From Novosphingobium silvae (GTDB taxonomy: Bacteria; Pseudomonadota; Alphaproteobacteria; Sphingomonadales; Sphingomonadaceae), in contig NZ_WVTD01000001.1 of the NCBI RefSeq assembly GCF_009856825.1, positions 434,001 through 498,000 on the forward strand: a stretch of 64,000 bases of DNA. The letters are read 5' to 3'. Each line of letters begins with the position of its first letter. Within the stretch, counting starts at the first letter, position 1. Under the pieces are notes generated by a model, which saw only the letters and a program-made list of their open reading frames with translations, did no database searches and was not told the origin of the DNA. Made by a program: the position numbers and the translations under genes. Below, in pieces: positions 1 to 8,711 of the stretch.

Positions 1-1
1 C

Positions 2-2749
2 GGCCACGTCACCGACGCCACCGGCGTGCGCGGCCTGCAGTCCGCCACGGTCCGCATCGTCGAGCTGAACCGCACCGCCGAGACAGATCGCGCCGGCACT
101 TACGTGTTCGGCGACGTTCCGGCGGGCACCTACACGCTGGAAACCCGCTACGTCGGTGCGGAAGTGACCACGCAGTCCGTCACCGTTCCCGCGACGGGCC
201 GCATCTCCACCGACTTCAACCTGGACGCGATCGGCGGCGGCGACATCCTCGTCACGGGCCAGATCTCCAACCTGACCAGCGCCCTGTCCCGCCAGCGCGC
301 GGCGGATGGCGTGGAATCGGTCCTGACCCGTGACGCCGTGGGTCAGTTCCCCGACCAGAACGTCGCCGAATCGCTGCGCCGTCTGCCCGGCGTCAACATC
401 CTGAACGACCAGGGCGAAGGCCGCTTCGTAGCCGTGCGCGGCCTCAATCCGAACCTCAACTCCACTTCGCTCAACGGCGTGCGCCTGCCCGCTCCCGAAG
501 CCGACGTGCGCCAGGTCGCGCTCGACGTGGTCTCGTCCGACACGATCGAATCGATCGAGGTCAAGAAGTCCTTCACCCCGGACATGGACGGCGACTTCGT
601 GGGCGCCTCGATCGAGATCAACACCACCAGCGCCTTCGATTCCCGGAAGAACCGCTACTCGCTGAGCGCGGAAGGCAGCTGGAACGACTACTCGGGCAAG
701 GTGACGCCCAAGGGCTCGCTCGATTTCGTCCAGAAGCTGGGCGACGATTTCGGCGTCGCGGGCTCGGTCAGCTACTACAAGCGCAAGTTCGAGACCGACA
801 ACGTCGAGGCCGCCGACTGGACGAGCGACGACGATGACAACGCTTACGCCGAAACCCTCGAATATCGCGACTATGACGTCGAGCGCACGCGCATCAACGC
901 CGCGCTTTCGTTCGACTGGCGCGTGTCCGACACCACCAAGGCCTATGTGCGCGGCAACTGGGCCCAGTTCGACGACCAGGAATACCGTCGCCGCACCACG
1001 TTCGACTTCGGCGATTTCGGAGGCGCCACCGCGTCTGCTTCCGGCCTGACGCTGGACACCGGCTCTCTCGACGACGGCGACGCGCTGACGATCGAGCGCG
1101 ACCACAAGGACCGCTTCGAGCGCCAGCGCATCCGCTCGGTCGCGATCGGCAGCGACACCGATACCGGAACCTGGAAGTTCAACTGGCAGGCAAGCTATGC
1201 CAAGTCGACGGAGAAGGAGACCTTCTCGCTCGATCCGATGCGCTTCGCTGCCGAGTTCGAGAACGATTCGGGCGTCGCCATCAACATCGACAACTCCGGC
1301 CGGTACTTCCCGCGCTATTCGGTCACCAGCGGTGCCGGGCTCGTGAACGATGCGTCGAACTACGAGTTCGATCGCCTCGAGCTGACCACGCTCTCCGACG
1401 GCCGGGACGAGGAGTACGCCGTCAAGGCCGATCTCGCCCACACCTTCGCCGGCACCTCCGGAGACTTCACCGTCCAGGCCGGTGCCAAGGCCCGCTGGCG
1501 CAAGAAGACCTACGACTTCAACATGAGCCGCTTCGACGGCTATGACGGCGACCTGACGCTGGCCGACGTGCTCGGCTCGCAGACCTATCGCCTGCTCGAC
1601 ATGGGGCCGGTCGCCAACAAGCGCGGTTCGGCCGACTTCTACCTCGCCAACACCGCGGGCTTCGAGTTCAATCCCGAAGACAGCCTGATCGACAGCTCGA
1701 TCAGCGACTTCGGCGTGCGCGAGGACATCATCGCCGGCTACCTGCTCGGCCGCTGGGATTCCAGCACCCTGCGCGTGATCGGCGGCGTCCGCATGGAGCG
1801 CACGCACAACGAACTGAACGGCAACCTGGTCGCCGTCAGCGTGTCCGAGGACGAGGAAGGCGAGGACGTGACCGCGATCGACGTGTCGCCCGTCGCCTAC
1901 AAGCGCAACTACACCAACTGGCTGCCCAGCCTCACCGTGCGCTGGAGCCCGCAGGAGAACCTCGTCGCCCGCTTCGCCGGCTACAAGACCCTGATGCGCC
2001 CCAACTTCGCCGACATGGCCCCCAGCTACTCGATCAACGAGGACGGCGAGGCCGAGTTCGGCAACCCTTACCTCAAGCCCTACCAGTCCTGGAACCTGGA
2101 CGCCGGGTTCGAGTACTACTTCACCAACAACGGCGCGTTCACCTTCGGCGCGTTCTACAAGTCGATCGACGACTTCATCTACACCCAGGGATCGACCGCG
2201 GGCGGCACTTTCAACGGCGTCGAATATACCGAGGTCGACCAGGCGGTGAACGGCGGCAAGGCCGAGGTCGCAGGCGTGGAGCTTGGCTACAGCCAGGTCT
2301 TCTCGATGCTCCCCGCGCCGTTCGACGGCCTGCTGGCCCAGGTGAACTACACCTATACCTACGCCCGCGGTTCGATCTCCTACGAGAACGACGGCGGCGC
2401 GCAGGTCTCGCGCCGCATCTCGCTGCCCAGCTCGTCGCGCAACACCTTCAACGCCGTTATCGGCTATGAGAAGGGCCCGATCAGCCTGCGCGCTGCCGGA
2501 ACCTTCCGCGACAAGTACCTCGACGAGGTGGGCTCCAGCGTCGATCAGGACCGGATCGTCAACCAGCACTTCCAGCTCGACCTCTCGGCCAAGTACAAGG
2601 TGACCGAGAACATCCGCGTGTTCGCGGACTGGGTGAACGTCAACAACGCCAAGTACTACGCCTACCAGAACTTCGCAGGTGCCCAGCGCCTGCTGCAGTA
2701 CGAGGAATACGGCTCGACCGTGAAGTTCGGCGCGCGGGTTTCGTTCTGA
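2..2749 (+). CDS. TonB-dependent receptor (5'-truncated by window edge)
   Basis: Outer-membrane active transporter. The reading frame is open from the first bases of the window, so the signal peptide and true start lie upstream; an internal GTG at 26 would be an artefactual start. In order it shows a carboxypeptidase-regulatory-like beta-sandwich (about residues 1-80, motif AGTYVFGDVPAGTY), a plug domain containing FPDQNVAESLRRLPGV and VAVRGLNPN, then a long beta-barrel that ends in an aromatic residue (GARVSF), as outer-membrane barrels do. The stop overlaps the start of a lipoprotein phytase (ATGA), so the two are translationally coupled. That pairing suggests uptake linked to phytate or organic phosphate, but the ligand is inferred from the neighbour only. 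The TonB box is not identifiable because the N-terminus is missing. Confidence 0.93.
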   Translation, partial: GHVTDATGVRGLQSATVRIVELNRTAETDRAGTYVFGDVPAGTYTLETRYVGAEVTTQSVTVPATGRISTDFNLDAIGGGDILVTGQISNLTSALSRQRAADGVESVLTRDAVGQFPDQNVAESLRRLPGVNILNDQGEGRFVAVRGLNPNLNSTSLNGVRLPAPEADVRQVALDVVSSDTIESIEVKKSFTPDMDGDFVGASIEINTTSAFDSRKNRYSLSAEGSWNDYSGKVTPKGSLDFVQKLGDDFGVAGSVSYYKRKFETDNVEAADWTSDDDDNAYAETLEYRDYDVERTRINAALSFDWRVSDTTKAYVRGNWAQFDDQEYRRRTTFDFGDFGGATASASGLTLDTGSLDDGDALTIERDHKDRFERQRIRSVAIGSDTDTGTWKFNWQASYAKSTEKETFSLDPMRFAAEFENDSGVAINIDNSGRYFPRYSVTSGAGLVNDASNYEFDRLELTTLSDGRDEEYAVKADLAHTFAGTSGDFTVQAGAKARWRKKTYDFNMSRFDGYDGDLTLADVLGSQTYRLLDMGPVANKRGSADFYLANTAGFEFNPEDSLIDSSISDFGVREDIIAGYLLGRWDSSTLRVIGGVRMERTHNELNGNLVAVSVSEDEEGEDVTAIDVSPVAYKRNYTNWLPSLTVRWSPQENLVARFAGYKTLMRPNFADMAPSYSINEDGEAEFGNPYLKPYQSWNLDAGFEYYFTNNGAFTFGAFYKSIDDFIYTQGSTAGGTFNGVEYTEVDQAVNGGKAEVAGVELGYSQVFSMLPAPFDGLLAQVNYTYTYARGSISYENDGGAQVSRRISLPSSSRNTFNAVIGYEKGPISLRAAGTFRDKYLDEVGSSVDQDRIVNQHFQLDLSAKYKVTENIRVFADWVNVNNAKYYAYQNFAGAQRLLQYEEYGSTVKFGARVSF

Positions 2750-3858
2750 TGGCAGGACACGACATCGTGAAGGCCGCAAGGAAGGGCTCGGCAGCATTGC
2801 TGCCGGCGCTTCTGCTCACCGCCTGCGCCACCACGGCCCCGCAGGCCGAGGCTCCGCGCCCGCGCTATGCGGCAACCGACATTCCCGCCCAGGCCGAGAC
2901 CACCCCGGTCGGCACCGCCGCCGCCGATGCGGCCGACGACCCGGCCATCTGGCGCAACGCGGCGAACCCCGCCGCCAGCCTGCTGCTCGGCACCGACAAG
3001 AAGGCCGGCCTCTACGTCTACGGGCTCGACGGCAAGGTGCGCGACTTCTCGCCCGCAGGCGCGCTCAACAATGCGGACCTGCGCGAAGTGCGCATGGCGG
3101 ACGGTTCGCGGCGCATCCTCGTCGGCGCGAGCGACCGGACCGACCGCGCCGAGCCGCGCATCGCCCTGTTCGCTCTCGACGGTGCCAGCGGCAAGCTCGC
3201 CGTCCTTGGCGCCCAGAGCTTCCTGAAGCCGGGCCATGCCCCCGCCGAAGCTTACGGCTTCTGCATGGGCGCGCCGCTTGCCGCGGGTGAACTGGCGCGC
3301 GCCTATGTCGTCCTCAAGGATGGCACGGTCGCCGAAAGCCGCCTGGTCGACAGGGCCGGGACGATCGCGGCCGAGCATCTGCGCGACGTGAAGTTCGCGA
3401 CCCAGTCCGAAGGCTGCGTCGTCGACGATGCGACAGGCACGCTCTACGTCGCGGAAGAGGACGTGGGCATCTGGAAAGTGCCGCTCGCCCCCGCCACTCT
3501 GTCCGGCGAGGCTTATGCCCGCGTCGGCGAAGCGGACGGTCTGGTCGACGATGTCGAGGGCCTTGCCATCGCCCGCGAGGCCGATGGCCGTGCGTGGCTC
3601 GTCGCCTCCAGCCAGGGGGACAATGCCTATGCCCTCTACGATCTGGCCAGCGGAAAGCTGGCCGGCCGGTTCCGCGTCAACGGCGGCGGACTGGGCGGCA
3701 CCAGCGAGACCGACGGGATCGAACTGATCGTGGGCGACTTCGGCCCCACCTTCCCCGAAGGCGTGTTCATGGCGCAGGACGGCGACAACGCGCCGCACGC
3801 CCAGAACTTCAAGATGCTGTCCTGGGCCTCGATCAAGGCGGCGCTGGGCCTGCGCTGA
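2749..3858 (+). CDS. beta-propeller phytase-like lipoprotein
   Basis: 369 residues. The N-terminus is a lipoprotein signal with lipobox LLTAC (Cys about residue 26), so the protein is probably membrane-anchored, in the periplasm or outer membrane. Beta-propeller (3-)phytase hallmarks are visible: DDPAIWRN near the N-terminus, then DVEGLAI and ETDGIELI in the C-terminal third, all calcium/phosphate-binding regions in this family. It would hydrolyse phytate to lower inositol phosphates. Start choice: the ATG overlaps the receptor stop by one base, which gives coupling. Receptor plus phytase is a recurrent sphingomonad arrangement (family knowledge), supporting phosphorus scavenging from plant material. 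Activity on phytate is inferred. Confidence 0.9.
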   Translation: MAGHDIVKAARKGSAALLPALLLTACATTAPQAEAPRPRYAATDIPAQAETTPVGTAAADAADDPAIWRNAANPAASLLLGTDKKAGLYVYGLDGKVRDFSPAGALNNADLREVRMADGSRRILVGASDRTDRAEPRIALFALDGASGKLAVLGAQSFLKPGHAPAEAYGFCMGAPLAAGELARAYVVLKDGTVAESRLVDRAGTIAAEHLRDVKFATQSEGCVVDDATGTLYVAEEDVGIWKVPLAPATLSGEAYARVGEADGLVDDVEGLAIAREADGRAWLVASSQGDNAYALYDLASGKLAGRFRVNGGGLGGTSETDGIELIVGDFGPTFPEGVFMAQDGDNAPHAQNFKMLSWASIKAALGLR

Positions 3859-3924
3859 GCATGGCTGCGGGCAAGCGCCTACGTGCCTGCCCGCAGCCTC
3901 CCCGGTCCTGCGCCGGTCGCAGCA

Positions 3925-3941
3925 TGTTCCACGTGGAAACA
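3925..3941. promoter_or_regulatory. parS-like ParB site 1
   Basis: TGTTCCACGTGGAAACA, with a perfect 12-bp palindromic core TTCCACGTGGAA at 3927-3938, in the gap between the phytase and the transglycosylase. It resembles the chromosomal parS consensus TGTTTCACGTGAAACA. It is one of five such sites in this window. ParB binding is inferred from sequence only. Confidence 0.55.
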
Positions 3942-3992
3942 CGGTCTGATGATCCGTCGCATCGCTCTCGCAAATGGGATAGAGGCGGGGAC

Positions 3993-4712
3993 ATGGTGAG
4001 GAACCCCGAATCGATGAAGCCTGCCCGTGCAGTCCGCGCCTCAGCCCTCCTGCTGGCTACCGTGCTGGCCTTCGCGGTTCCCGGCACTTGCCACGCCGAC
4101 GTCATGCAGATCGGCGCCTCGGGTGCCGAGTGGGTGGCGGGCGGCCCCAAGGTGCAACCCGGATCCGAGTTCGCGCCGATGGAGAACCTGGCCGGCGTGG
4201 GCGTCATCGGCTCCCCCGTCCCGGTCCCGCCCGAGGAAATCGGGCTGGTACAGGGCGACGAGCCCATGGCCGTCAGCTCGCAGATCCACCCGCTTTCGCT
4301 CACCGAAGCGCTCGACGCGGCCGGGCCCGACCGCTGGCGCCAGCGAGTCGCCCTGCTTGCCGCCAAGTACGACATCAGCCCGGCCCTGCTCGAGGCCGTG
4401 GTCTGGCAGGAAAGCCGCTGGAACGAGCTTGCCCGCTCTCCCGTCGGTGCGCGCGGGCTGGCGCAGCTCATGCCGGGAACGGCGGCGCAGATGGGCGTAA
4501 ATTCGGCCGACCCGGTCTCCAACCTCGAAGGCGGGGCGCGATACCTTCGCATGCAGCTCGACGCATTCGGCGGCGACATCGAGAAGGCCTTGGCCGCCTA
4601 CAATGCCGGACCCGCCCGCGTCGTCCGCGCAGGCGGCATTCCCAACATCCGCGAAACACGGGCCTATGTGGCCGCGATCATGGCGCGCCTGACAGACCCG
4701 GTACGCCGATAA
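3993..4712 (+). CDS. lytic transglycosylase, SLT domain
   Basis: 239 residues from ATG 3993, which has GAGGCGGGG immediately upstream; an in-frame ATG at 4014 is the alternative start. Signal peptide: a hydrophobic stretch ending AVPGTCHA. The C-terminal half is a family 1 SLT domain: QESRWNELARSPVGARG carries the catalytic Glu, followed by LAQLMPGTAAQMGV, then NLEGGARYLR and ALAAYNAGP. It cleaves the MurNAc-GlcNAc bond of peptidoglycan in the periplasm. The roughly 95 residues between signal and catalytic domain have no recognised fold. It stands alone after the phytase operon. Family is certain; physiological role (remodelling versus secretion-linked) is not visible. Confidence 0.9.
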   Translation: MVRNPESMKPARAVRASALLLATVLAFAVPGTCHADVMQIGASGAEWVAGGPKVQPGSEFAPMENLAGVGVIGSPVPVPPEEIGLVQGDEPMAVSSQIHPLSLTEALDAAGPDRWRQRVALLAAKYDISPALLEAVVWQESRWNELARSPVGARGLAQLMPGTAAQMGVNSADPVSNLEGGARYLRMQLDAFGGDIEKALAAYNAGPARVVRAGGIPNIRETRAYVAAIMARLTDPVRR

Positions 4713-4728
4713 GTCCACGGCCCCCGAA

Positions 4729-4923
4729 ATGAGCCGGGGCCGGGCCTTCGCGCTGCTGCCGGCAGGCGCCTACTGCATCGTGCGCGCGGTGCTCGACCTG
4801 CGGGGCAGGCGCCATGCCCGGGGATTAGCGGGCCTTGTCGCCGGCGCCGTCATCCTGAGCGCGCAAGTTCCGACCACCACCCCCATCCTCTCGCCGGCAG
4901 CGACGGGGCAAGCGCAGCGCTGA
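4729..4923 (+). CDS. small hypothetical protein (doubtful)
   Basis: Possible 64-residue protein starting 16 bases after the transglycosylase stop, in the same direction. It has a hydrophobic middle (GLAGLVAGAVILSAQVP) that could be one membrane segment, and an Arg-rich N-terminal half. There is no convincing ribosome binding site, and in GC-rich DNA an open frame of this length is expected by chance. No family recognised. Kept only because nothing else explains the 4713-4993 gap. Confidence 0.3.
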   Translation: MSRGRAFALLPAGAYCIVRAVLDLRGRRHARGLAGLVAGAVILSAQVPTTTPILSPAATGQAQR

Positions 4924-4933
4924 TCGTGACGAA

Positions 4934-4963
4934 GAAGCGCGCCACCTTGCGGCGACGCGCTTC
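4934..4963. terminator. hairpin downstream of galU (weak terminator candidate)
   Basis: Perfect 8-bp stem GAAGCGCG / CGCGCTTC with a 14-nt loop, 31 bases past the galU stop codon on the minus strand. No T-run follows on either strand, so termination or mRNA stabilisation is only a suggestion. Confidence 0.35.
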
Positions 4964-4993
4964 CAAAGAGACCTGCACGAGGCCCGGGCCGGA

Positions 4994-5896
4994 TCAGCCC
5001 AGCATCTTCTTCGCCATCGCGCGCACCTCGTCGCCAAGGTCGGGACGGTCGAGCGCGATCGCCAGCGTCGCCTCGACGAAGCCCAGCTTCGACCCGCAGT
5101 CGAACCGGCGCCCGGCAAAGGTCACGGCGTGGAACGGCTGCTGCCCGATCAGCTTGGCCATCGAATCGGTCAGCTGGATCTCGCCGCCCGCACCCTTGCC
5201 CTGCGTTTCAAGCAGGCCCATGACTTCGGGCTGCAGGATGTAGCGCCCCGAGACGATCTTGTTCGAGGGCGCTTCGGCCACCTTGGGCTTTTCAACCAGG
5301 CCCTTCACCTCGGTCAGCGCGCCGTTCACAGCGCCCGGCGCGATCACGCCGTAGCTGGAGACCTCCTCCATCGGCACTTCGAGCACCGAGACGAGGTTGC
5401 CGCCCACTTCGTCGTAGGCCTCGACCATCTGCTTCATGCAGCCGGGCGAGCCGTACATCAGTTCGTCGGGCAGGAAGATCGCGAAAGGCTCGTCGCCGAT
5501 GACCGCGCGCGCGCACCACACCGCATGGCCAAGCCCGAGCGGCACCTGCTGGCGCACGGTGACGAGATTGCCGGGCTGGATGCGCGTGGGGTCGAGCGGC
5601 TCCAGCGACTTGCCGCGCCCGGTCATGGTGGCTTCGAGTTCGTAGGCGGTGTCGAAATGCTCGACGATCGCGGTCTTGCCGCGGCCCGTGACGAAGACGA
5701 ACTCCTCGATCCCCGCCTCGCGCGCCTCGTCGACGGCGTACTGGATCAGGGGGCGGTCGACGACCGGCAGCAGCTCCTTGGGAATCGCCTTGGTGGCGGG
5801 AAGGAAGCGGGTGCCGAGACCAGCGACGGGGAATACGGCCTTGCGGACGGGCTTGCGGAAAGTGTCACTCATGGATCCGGATCGTGCCTCGCTCAT
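4994..5896 (-). CDS. galU: UTP-glucose-1-phosphate uridylyltransferase
   Basis: 300 residues. Makes UDP-glucose from UTP and glucose-1-phosphate in the cytoplasm, feeding envelope glycans and presumably the exopolysaccharide locus 20 kb away. Nucleotidyltransferase signature VAGLGTRFLPATKAIP plus KELLPVVDRPLIQY near the N-terminus, later FVTGRGKTAIVEHFD and LPDELM. Length is typical of GalU. The start is ambiguous: ATG 5896 or ATG 5872 (MSDTFRKPVRKAVFP). The second gives an N-terminus closer to other GalU proteins, but neither has a good Shine-Dalgarno. Divergent from murA across a 133-bp promoter region. Confidence 0.95.
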   Translation of the reverse strand: MSEARSGSMSDTFRKPVRKAVFPVAGLGTRFLPATKAIPKELLPVVDRPLIQYAVDEAREAGIEEFVFVTGRGKTAIVEHFDTAYELEATMTGRGKSLEPLDPTRIQPGNLVTVRQQVPLGLGHAVWCARAVIGDEPFAIFLPDELMYGSPGCMKQMVEAYDEVGGNLVSVLEVPMEEVSSYGVIAPGAVNGALTEVKGLVEKPKVAEAPSNKIVSGRYILQPEVMGLLETQGKGAGGEIQLTDSMAKLIGQQPFHAVTFAGRRFDCGSKLGFVEATLAIALDRPDLGDEVRAMAKKMLG

Positions 5897-6029
5897 GTTG
5901 CAGTGCGGTTAAAGCGCCAAAAATCGAAGTACGCAACAAGGCCATGTTAACCCTAAGGTTCCCTTAATCCGCCGCTCTTTTGCATCGGCTCCCGTTGCTC
6001 GCCGTGCGTTTGGCGCTAAAGGACGGGGA

Positions 6030-7313
6030 ATGGACAAGATCATCATCGAAGGCGGCAAGCGCCTTTCCGGCACCATCCCCGTCTCGGGCGCGAAGAACGC
6101 GGCGCTTACCCTCGTCCCTTGCGCGCTGCTCACCGAAGAGCCGCTGACGCTGCGCAACCTGCCGCGCCTGGCCGACATCGACGGGTTCCAGCACCTGATG
6201 AACCAGTTCGGCGTCTCCACCGCCATCGCGGGCAGCCGTCCCGAGGACTTCGGGCGCGTGATGACCCTGCAGGCCACCCGCATCACCAGCTCGGTCGCCC
6301 CTTACGACCTGGTGCGCAAGATGCGCGCCTCGATCCTGGTCCTTGGCCCCATGCTGGCGCGCATGGGCGAGGCGACCGTTTCGCTGCCCGGCGGCTGCGC
6401 GATCGGCAACCGCCCGATCGACCTGCACCTCAAGGTCATGGAGGCGCTGGGCGCCACGATCGAGATGGCGGCAGGCTACGTGCGCGCGATCGCGCCGGAC
6501 GGCGGCCTGCCGGGCGGGCGCTACTCCTTCCCCGTGGTGTCCGTGGGCGCGACCGAGAACGCGCTGATGACCGCGGTCCTGTGCAAGGGCAAGTCGACGC
6601 TCCACAATGCCGCGCGCGAGCCCGAGATCGTCGACCTGTGCAACCTGCTGGTCGCCATGGGCGCGCAGATCGAGGGCATCGGCACGTCCGACCTCACCAT
6701 CCACGGCGTCCCGCGCCTGCACGGTGCGACCTACATGGTCATGCCGGACCGGATCGAGGCCGGCTCCTATGCCTGCGCGGCGGCGATCACAGGCGGCGAG
6801 GTGACGCTGAAGGGCGCCAGGATCGAGGACATGGAAGCGACCGTGCAGGCCCTGCGCGACGCGGGCGTTCACGTCGAGCCTACGGCCGAGGGCCTGCACG
6901 TGGCGGCCGACGGCAAGCTTCGCCCCGTGACCCTTTCCACCGCGCCCTACCCCGGCTTCGCCACCGACATGCAGGCCCAGCTGATGGCGCTGCTGTGCCG
7001 CGCCGAGGGGTCGAGCGTGCTGACCGAGACCATCTTCGAAAACCGCTACATGCACGTGCCCGAACTCAACCGCATGGGCGCGCACATCGAGACCAAGGGC
7101 CGCACCGCCGTGGTTCACGGGGTGGGCAAGCTGACCGGCGCCGACGTCATGGCGACCGACCTTCGCGCATCGATGAGCCTGGTGATCGCCGGGCTCGCGG
7201 CAGAGGGACGCACGCAGGTTCACCGCCTCTACCATCTCGACCGCGGCTACGAACGGCTCGAGGAAAAGCTGGCGCTGGTGGGCGCACAGATCGAACGGGT
7301 CGGCGGAGAATAA
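6030..7313 (+). CDS. murA: UDP-N-acetylglucosamine 1-carboxyvinyltransferase
   Basis: 427 residues, normal MurA length. Transfers enolpyruvate from PEP to UDP-GlcNAc, the first committed step of peptidoglycan synthesis in the cytoplasm. N-terminus [16 protein letters not shown] with SGAKNAAL (substrate Lys/Asn). The loop [15 protein letters not shown] carries the catalytic Cys that reacts with PEP and is the fosfomycin target, so no Cys-to-Asp resistance change is present. Later GFATDMQAQ and [17 protein letters not shown] motifs are intact (here [11 protein letters not shown]). Stand-alone transcription unit with ACGGGGA just before the ATG. Confidence 0.97.
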   Translation: MDKIIIEGGKRLSGTIPVSGAKNAALTLVPCALLTEEPLTLRNLPRLADIDGFQHLMNQFGVSTAIAGSRPEDFGRVMTLQATRITSSVAPYDLVRKMRASILVLGPMLARMGEATVSLPGGCAIGNRPIDLHLKVMEALGATIEMAAGYVRAIAPDGGLPGGRYSFPVVSVGATENALMTAVLCKGKSTLHNAAREPEIVDLCNLLVAMGAQIEGIGTSDLTIHGVPRLHGATYMVMPDRIEAGSYACAAAITGGEVTLKGARIEDMEATVQALRDAGVHVEPTAEGLHVAADGKLRPVTLSTAPYPGFATDMQAQLMALLCRAEGSSVLTETIFENRYMHVPELNRMGAHIETKGRTAVVHGVGKLTGADVMATDLRASMSLVIAGLAAEGRTQVHRLYHLDRGYERLEEKLALVGAQIERVGGE

Positions 7314-7401
7314 GCCTGCCGGGCCTACCGGCGCTCTAATCGAGAAACCTTCGCGCAACATCGCGCGTTGCTCTTCCCGAACTACCGAGAGGAGTATCGT
7401 C

Positions 7402-7623
7402 ATGGGCCTTATCAAGTTGGCTGCGGCCGGAGCCGTCGGTTACGCGCTCTACAAGTATGCCATGAACAACAAGCAGGAGCTGGGGCTCGCCGGCGGCAGT
7501 GAAAAGGCCACCGTGCGCGATTCCGGCCCCGAACACATGACCACGCCGCCCAAGGCCTGGAGCAAGACCGACGAGGCGATCGACGAGAGCTTCCCGGCAA
7601 GCGATCCGCCGTCGACGTACTGA
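7402..7623 (+). CDS. small conserved hypothetical protein, DEAIDESFPASDPPS tail
   Basis: 73 residues with a clear Shine-Dalgarno (GAGAGGAG, 8 bases before ATG). Starts with a short hydrophobic helix (IKLAAAGAVGYALYKYA), then a polar region ending in DEAIDESFPASDPPSTY. That acidic C-terminal motif recurs in many small alphaproteobacterial proteins of unknown function (family knowledge). Followed by an intrinsic terminator at 7662-7695, so it is a monocistronic gene. Function unknown; the helix may be a membrane anchor. Confidence 0.75.
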   Translation: MGLIKLAAAGAVGYALYKYAMNNKQELGLAGGSEKATVRDSGPEHMTTPPKAWSKTDEAIDESFPASDPPSTY

Positions 7624-7661
7624 CGCCAGCGGCGACATACCCGAAACCATCAGGAAGGGGC

Positions 7662-7695
7662 GGGGCAGCGCGAAAGTGCTTCCCTGCCCCTTTTT
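7662..7695 (+). terminator. intrinsic terminator
   Basis: GGGGCAG (7662-7668) pairs with CTGCCCC (7684-7690), followed by TTTTT. It ends the 73-residue gene just upstream. Confidence 0.75.
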
Positions 7696-7768
7696 CGTGC
7701 GCATTCCTGGGCGCCAGGAACGAAGCTCCTGCCAAGCCGTTGAAACTCCTGAGGGACAGGAGCAAGAA

Positions 7769-8251
7769 ATGGCGATCCACTTAGTCGCGAACCTGCATTT
7801 CGACGGCATCAGTGCCCGACAGGCGCAGGCGCACGGCTTTGCCGACTGCCGCGACATGGCGCGCCGGATCTGCGAGACCTGGCGCACCCGGGTGGCTCCG
7901 GAAGACACCGTGTGGATCCTTGGCAACGTGGGTAATCCGGTTCATCTTGCCGGCTTGCCGGGCCGCAAGCATCTGGTCCGCGGCCACCTCGACCCGCCCG
8001 CCTGGAACTGCCTGTCCACCCGCCGCTATGAAAGCGTATGCGAGGGCCGCTTCATCGAGACGCCGGGCGGCGTGTTCTACCTTTCGAGCGAATTTGAAAG
8101 CGCACCCGAGGAGACGCGCGTCATCTACGGCCGCTCGCGCCGCCCATCGCCGGAAGGTCACCTGTGCGTTTCTGCAGAGCGGATCGGTTGGGGACCCGTA
8201 AGTCTGGAGGCCATCCTCCAGAGCAGTGCAGAGGTTCGCCAGGCGGCGTAA
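7769..8251 (+). CDS. degenerate metallophosphoesterase-like protein (probable pseudoenzyme)
   Basis: 160 residues from ATG 7769, preceded by GGGACAGGAG; an in-frame extension to 7676 runs back into the terminator and is unlikely. The architecture follows small calcineurin-like phosphoesterases: an N-terminal strand, then MARRICETWRTRVAPEDTVWIL, then LPGRKHLVRG, then a C-terminal VSAERIGWGPVSLEAIL. Every metal-ligand motif is altered: D-x-H is NLHF, GD is GN (ILGNVGN), GNHD is GHLD, and GHxH is GRSR. The fold is recognisable but catalysis by the usual two-metal mechanism is not expected. A binding or regulatory role is inferred. The intact relative at 10500-11399 shows what the active motifs look like. 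Confidence 0.75.
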   Translation: MAIHLVANLHFDGISARQAQAHGFADCRDMARRICETWRTRVAPEDTVWILGNVGNPVHLAGLPGRKHLVRGHLDPPAWNCLSTRRYESVCEGRFIETPGGVFYLSSEFESAPEETRVIYGRSRRPSPEGHLCVSAERIGWGPVSLEAILQSSAEVRQAA

Positions 8252-8276
8252 AGTCCAACCCTAGTTTGGCACCGGC

Positions 8277-8510
8277 TTAGTCTTTCTCGGCCATCACCAG
8301 CCAGACCCTGATCGCGCTTGCAAGGCCCGGAGGCGTATCCGCTTCGAGCCGGGCCGCGTCGATGCGCGCGACAAGCGCATTCAGCGGAACGGCATGGCGC
8401 TGCGCCGCCTGCTTCAGCATGTCCCAGAACACCGGTTCGAGGCTGATGGAAGTCTTGTGCCCGGCAATCTCGACCGAGCGCTTTATAGGCGGGTGATAAA
8501 GGTCGGGCAT
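8277..8510 (-). CDS. ribbon-helix-helix domain protein
   Basis: 77 residues. Contains KRSVEIAGHKTSISLEPVFWDMLKQAAQRHAVPLNALVARID, here split as the strand KRSVEIAGHKTSISL, helix 1 PVFWDMLKQAAQ and helix 2 PLNALVARIDAAR, as in the RHH_4-type proteins common in Rhodospirillales and Sphingomonadales. RHH folds bind DNA as dimers or act as antitoxins; no toxin neighbour is visible, so a small DNA-binding regulator is the better guess. Convergent with the pseudo-phosphoesterase (25-bp gap), divergent from the PadR operon. Confidence 0.75.
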   Translation of the reverse strand: MPDLYHPPIKRSVEIAGHKTSISLEPVFWDMLKQAAQRHAVPLNALVARIDAARLEADTPPGLASAIRVWLVMAEKD

Positions 8511-8603
8511 GTGCGAAGCCTAACGCACCTGCACAATTTCCCCAAGCTCAGTGGAGGCAAAACCTCGGAATCCGGTCATTCTCTTCGATGATGCGGTGCA
8601 TGC

Positions 8604-8653
8604 TACCTGCCTCCGACAGGTACCGTGCCAAAACTTGTACCCGCTTACACAAG
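8604..8653. promoter_or_regulatory. two inverted repeats upstream of padR
   Basis: TACCTG-N7-CAGGTA (8604-8622) and CTTGT-N10-ACAAG (8634-8653) lie 59-108 bases before the padR start. The spacing and dyad symmetry suit an autoregulatory PadR operator. The assignment is inferred from position; the sites are not a known PadR consensus. Confidence 0.4.
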
Positions 8654-8711
8654 GTATCTTGCGTCGCATGGTAGCTGGCGATACACAGGTCTTGTCCGCA
8701 GGAGATGATTC

